From Paracoccaceae bacterium (GTDB lineage Bacteria; Pseudomonadota; Alphaproteobacteria; Rhodobacterales; Rhodobacteraceae), in assembly GCA_007120685.1 (NCBI GenBank), contig SKNG01000246.1:1-8067 (forward strand): a DNA stretch of 8,067 bases, written 5' to 3'. The notes beneath the pieces are model-generated. The model searched no databases, was not told the origin of the DNA, and saw only the letters and a list, made by a program, of their open reading frames with translations. The position numbers were made by a program, and so were the translations under genes. Within the stretch, counting starts at the first letter, position 1, and each line of letters begins with the position of its first letter. Below are positions 5,327-8,067 of this stretch, in pieces.

Positions 5327-5569
5327 TCAATCCGGGGCGCGGGTGGTCAGGGCCAGCGCGTGCAACTCGCCCTGGCTGCCATCCATCTTGCCCTTCAGCG
5401 CCGCGTAGACAGAGCGCTGTTGCTGCACGCGGTTCTGGCCGCGGAAGCTTTCGTCGATGACCTCGGCAGCATAGTGGTTTCCGTCGCCGGCCAGATCGGT
5501 GATGGTGACCTTTCCCTTGGGGAAGGCTTCCTTCAACAGGGTTTCCAGTTCCGATGCCGTGATCGCCAT
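5327..5569 (-). CDS. BolA family protein
   Basis: 80 residues, the normal length for short BolA proteins. BolA proteins act with CGFS glutaredoxins, forming [2Fe-2S]-bridged heterodimers in which a conserved C-terminal His of BolA is a ligand. Visible: TDLAGDGNHY (24-33) with His32, the class II KH-like core SFRGQNRVQQQRSVYAAL (41-58), and HALAL (70-74) with the conserved His70. It resembles the IbaG/YrbA type (DG-x-H motif) more than E. coli BolA itself. The start at 5569 is preferred to an in-frame ATG at 5608: it gives the usual MAITASELE N-terminus and has GGGA upstream, while the upstream ATG has no ribosome site and adds 13 atypical residues. It follows the GNAT gene after 62 nt and is coupled to the small membrane protein. 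Confidence 0.93.
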   Translation of the reverse strand: MAITASELETLLKEAFPKGKVTITDLAGDGNHYAAEVIDESFRGQNRVQQQRSVYAALKGKMDGSQGELHALALTTRAPD

Positions 5570-5631
5570 GTCTGTTCCCGTCTGGATCGCCCTTTGGGCT
5601 TGTTTCATCGAAGGTAATCCCGGCCTTGGCG

Positions 5632-6114
5632 TTAATCAAGCGCCGCCGGGTTGCGTTCCGGGGCCAGCAGGCCGAACAGCAGGCTGTCGGTCCAGACGCC
5701 ATCCGGGCGCTTCCAGCATTGGCGCAAGCAGCCCTCCTGCCGGAAGCCCGCGCGCTGCCACAGACGCAGGGCAGGGGTGTTGTCCGGCGCGCTGTCCACG
5801 CTCAGGCGGTGGATGCCGCGCTTGTCGAAAAGCTCGGCCAGCAGCGCGCGCAGGAACCGGCGCCCGTCGCCCCGGCCGCGCCGGGCGGTGGCGAAATGGG
5901 TGATCCCCCAGGTGCCGTCCGAGGCGCTCCAGACCGTCAGGGCGGCGAACCCGGCCAGTTGCCCCGCGTCTTGCCACAGCCACAAGAGCCCGGCATCGCA
6001 AAGCGCCTCGGCCTCGCCATCTTCGGGTGGCGGCACCTGCATGGCATGGGCGGGATCGGACCATAGCGCCTGCACCGCAGGCAGGTCGGCCGCCGTGGCG
6101 GGGCGCAGCATCAT
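5632..6114 (-). CDS. GNAT-family N-acetyltransferase
   Basis: 160 residues, a single GNAT domain. Motif A is clear: strand GITHFATA (70-77) followed by the acetyl-CoA pyrophosphate loop RGRGDG (79-84), which fits R/Q-x-x-G-x-G/A. Motif B follows: HRLSVDSAPDNTPALRLWQRAGF (102-124), where Asn112 and the ALRLWQRAGF helix are typical of the family. The N-terminal LRPATAADLPAV is the usual GNAT start. The first ATG (6112-6114) overlaps the purL stop (ATGA), with a second ATG in tandem at 6109-6111; either could be used. The longer in-frame extension upstream lies antisense-free but inside purL in another frame and is not real. The substrate cannot be told from sequence, and the link to purine synthesis may be positional only. 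Confidence 0.92.
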   Translation of the reverse strand: MMLRPATAADLPAVQALWSDPAHAMQVPPPEDGEAEALCDAGLLWLWQDAGQLAGFAALTVWSASDGTWGITHFATARRGRGDGRRFLRALLAELFDKRGIHRLSVDSAPDNTPALRLWQRAGFRQEGCLRQCWKRPDGVWTDSLLFGLLAPERNPAALD

Positions 6115-8067
6115 TCGTCGCCAATGGCGCGGACAAAGGCGCTGCGGTAGAGCGCCGCCAGCGTGGCGAGCGGCGCCTCGCTGTCCCCCATGCGCACCGC
6201 ATCGCCACCGAAGCGGCCCACGGCGGCGACCGGCACGCCGGCCCGGCCGGCCGCGACCATCAGCGCCTCGGCCTGATCGAAGCTGCAGGCGACCAGATAA
6301 CGCGCCTGATCCTCGCCGAACAGAAACGGCGTCTCGCCGTTGTCCAGCGTCACGCCCAGCCCCGCGCCTTCGGCCATCTCGAAGGCCGCCAGCGCCAGCC
6401 CGCCATCGGACAGGTCGGTCGCGGCATGGATCAGCGCGCGGTTGTCGCGCAGGAAGTCGCCATGCCGGCGCTCGGCATCCAGATCGACCGGGGGCGCGTC
6501 GCCTTCCTCGCGGTTGAGGACCTCGGCCAGCAGCGCCGATTGCCCCAGATGGCCAGCCGTCTCGCCAATCACCACCGCCCAATCGCCCGGCTGCGGCTGC
6601 CCGGCGATCAGGTCATCAAGGCTCTCCAGCAGCCCTACCGCGCCGATGGTGGGCGTGGGCAGGATAGGCTGGCCGTCGGTCTCATTATACAGCGAGACAT
6701 TGCCGGAGACGATGGGCATGTCCAGCGCCGCGCAGGCCTGCCCGATGCCCTGGATGGCGCCGACGAACTGGCCCATGATCTCGGGCTTTTCGGGGTTGCC
6801 GAAATTCAGGTTGTCGGTTGCCGCCAGCGGCCGGGCGCCCAGGGCGCAAAGGTTGCGAAAGGCCTCTGCCACCGCCTGCCGTCCGCCCTGCACCGGGTTG
6901 GCCTTTACATAGCGCGGCGTGACGTCCGAGGTGAAGGCGATGGCCTTGTCGGTGCCATGCACCCGCACCACGCCCGCGCCCAGACCCGGCGCGCGTACAG
7001 TGTCGCCCATGACCATATGGTCATACTGTTCCCAGACCCAGGCCTTGTGCGCGTAGTTCGGGCTGGAGATCAGCGCCTTCAGCGCGTCGATGGGATCAAG
7101 GCCCGGCACCTCGGTCAGCGGGACGGCGGGCGGGGTTTCCTGCCAGGGGCGGTCATATTCCGGCGCTTCGGAGGAAAGCTTGGACAGCGGCAGATCGGCC
7201 TTTACGTTGTTGCCCTGCAGGATCAGGAAGCGGTCCTCGGGGATGGTCTCGCCCACCAGGGCGAAATCCAGATCCCATTTCTGGAAGATTTCCCGCGCCT
7301 CGGCCTCGCGCTCGGGTTTCAGGACCATCAGCATGCGTTCCTGAGACTCCGAGAGCATCATCTCGTAGGCCGTCATGCCGGTCTCCCGGCAGGGCACGCG
7401 GTCCAGATCCAGCCGGATGCCCAGACCGCCCTTGTCGCCCATTTCCACCGCCGAGCAGGTCAACCCCGCCGCGCCCATGTCCTGGATGGAGATCACGGCA
7501 CCAGAGGCCATCAGTTCCAGACAGGCCTCCAGCAGCCGCTTTTCGGTAAACGGGTCGCCCACCTGCACGGTTGGACGCTTTTCCTCGATACTGTCATCGA
7601 ACTCGGCCGAGGCCATGGTGGCGCCGCCCACCCCGTCGCGCCCGGTCTTGGCGCCCAGATAGACTACCGGCATCCCCACGCCGGAAGCGGCGGAATAGAA
7701 GATCGCATCGGCCTCTGCCAGACCGGCGGCAAAGGCGTTGACCAGGCAGTTGCCGTTATAGGCGCGGTGAAAACGCACCTCGCCGCCCACATTCGGCACG
7801 CCGAAACAGTTGCCGTAATGACCGATCCCTTCGACCACGCCACGCACCAGATGGGCGGTCTTGGGGTGGCCGGGTTCGCCGAAGCTGAGCGCGTTCATCG
7901 CCGCGATGGGCCGCGCGCCCATGGTGAAGACATCGCGCAGAATGCCGCCCACGCCGGTGGCCGCGCCCTGATGGGGTTCGATATAGCTGGGGTGGTTGTG
8001 GCTCTCCATCTTGAAGATCAGCGCCAGCCGCTTGCCGTCCGGCCCTTCGCCGATATCCACCACGCCC
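6111..8067 (-). CDS. purL: Phosphoribosylformylglycinamidine synthase subunit PurL (5' end cut by the window)
   Basis: The ATP-dependent synthetase subunit of the fourth step of purine synthesis (FGAR to FGAM), working with PurS and PurQ. About 651 residues are visible of an expected 720-740, so roughly 75-90 N-terminal residues lie beyond the right edge. The GTG at 8063 is an internal Val, not a start. Landmarks from the left end of the visible protein: KMESHNHPS (18-26) and GAATGVGGILRDVFTMGARPIA (33-54) of the first AIR-synthase-like half, GVGGATMAS, VQVGDPFTEKRLLEA, and IQDMGAAGLTCSAVEM. The second half has SDVTPRYVKANPVQGG, ATDNLNFGNPEKPE, SGNVSLYNET and ATDLSDGGLALA near the C-terminus. 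Small-type PurL (not the fused 1300-residue form) is normal for alphaproteobacteria. It ends in an ATGA overlap with the acetyltransferase gene. Confidence 0.97.
   Translation of the reverse strand, partial: GVVDIGEGPDGKRLALIFKMESHNHPSYIEPHQGAATGVGGILRDVFTMGARPIAAMNALSFGEPGHPKTAHLVRGVVEGIGHYGNCFGVPNVGGEVRFHRAYNGNCLVNAFAAGLAEADAIFYSAASGVGMPVVYLGAKTGRDGVGGATMASAEFDDSIEEKRPTVQVGDPFTEKRLLEACLELMASGAVISIQDMGAAGLTCSAVEMGDKGGLGIRLDLDRVPCRETGMTAYEMMLSESQERMLMVLKPEREAEAREIFQKWDLDFALVGETIPEDRFLILQGNNVKADLPLSKLSSEAPEYDRPWQETPPAVPLTEVPGLDPIDALKALISSPNYAHKAWVWEQYDHMVMGDTVRAPGLGAGVVRVHGTDKAIAFTSDVTPRYVKANPVQGGRQAVAEAFRNLCALGARPLAATDNLNFGNPEKPEIMGQFVGAIQGIGQACAALDMPIVSGNVSLYNETDGQPILPTPTIGAVGLLESLDDLIAGQPQPGDWAVVIGETAGHLGQSALLAEVLNREEGDAPPVDLDAERRHGDFLRDNRALIHAATDLSDGGLALAAFEMAEGAGLGVTLDNGETPFLFGEDQARYLVACSFDQAEALMVAAGRAGVPVAAVGRFGGDAVRMGDSEAPLATLAALYRSAFVRAIGDE

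Noticed and set aside
6115..6582. N-terminal extension of the acetyltransferase frame into purL
   Set aside because: The extension is Arg/Gly/Ala-rich out-of-frame purL sequence. The GNAT domain begins exactly at the ATGA overlap.
1..8067. CRISPR arrays, tRNAs, toxin-antitoxin or defence cassettes
   Set aside because: No regularly spaced repeats, no cloverleaf and no such gene pairs were seen. Apart from the IS66 end, the window is core chromosome.

Overview
The window is GC-rich DNA (roughly two-thirds G+C by eye) from an alphaproteobacterium, most likely the Rhodobacteraceae (Rhodobacter/Paracoccus relatives). The grounds are the protein sequences (ZapA, PurL, BolA and Grx4 of alphaproteobacterial type), the tkt / zapA neighbourhood, and a short gene-end motif (CCCGGG, a T-rich stretch, then AGCAAAGA) that I associate with this family. 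Nearly all of the DNA is ordinary chromosomal core. The exceptions are the first ~120 bases, which are the 3' end of an IS66-family insertion sequence.

Layout: (1) 1-121, the tail of an IS66 transposase and the right inverted repeat of the element, abutting a small hairpin and the gene-end motif; the hairpin and motif separate it from the convergent tkt. (2) 183-2195, tkt (transketolase), minus strand, GTG start. (3) 2196-2390, a divergent promoter region. (4) 2391-3300, plus strand: a coiled-coil protein of unknown function followed 19 nt later by zapA (FtsZ-ring regulator). (5) 3301-3693, 393 nt without a protein gene, immediately behind zapA. It is rich in secondary structure and is the expected place for 6S RNA (ssrS); I mark a candidate at about 3408-3555. 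(6) 3694-4494, a minus-strand membrane-anchored protein that I do not recognise. In front of it lies a well-formed FNR-type site whose centre falls at -41.5 from a plausible start point. (7) 4793-8067, a tight minus-strand operon read in the order purL (5' end outside the window), a GNAT acetyltransferase, bolA, a 57-residue membrane protein and grxD, closed by a hairpin at 4698-4722.

The operon joins purine synthesis (PurL) to the BolA / monothiol glutaredoxin pair, which in other organisms forms [2Fe-2S]-bridged complexes used in iron sensing and Fe-S cluster handling. The junctions purL/GNAT and small protein/grxD are ATGA overlaps, and bolA/small protein are 4 nt apart, so translational coupling is likely. 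The most interesting items are the uncharacterised small membrane protein between bolA and grxD, the putative FNR-controlled membrane protein, and the structured RNA region behind zapA, which can form two mutually exclusive closing helices. I see no CRISPR array, tRNA, rRNA, or defence or biosynthetic system here.
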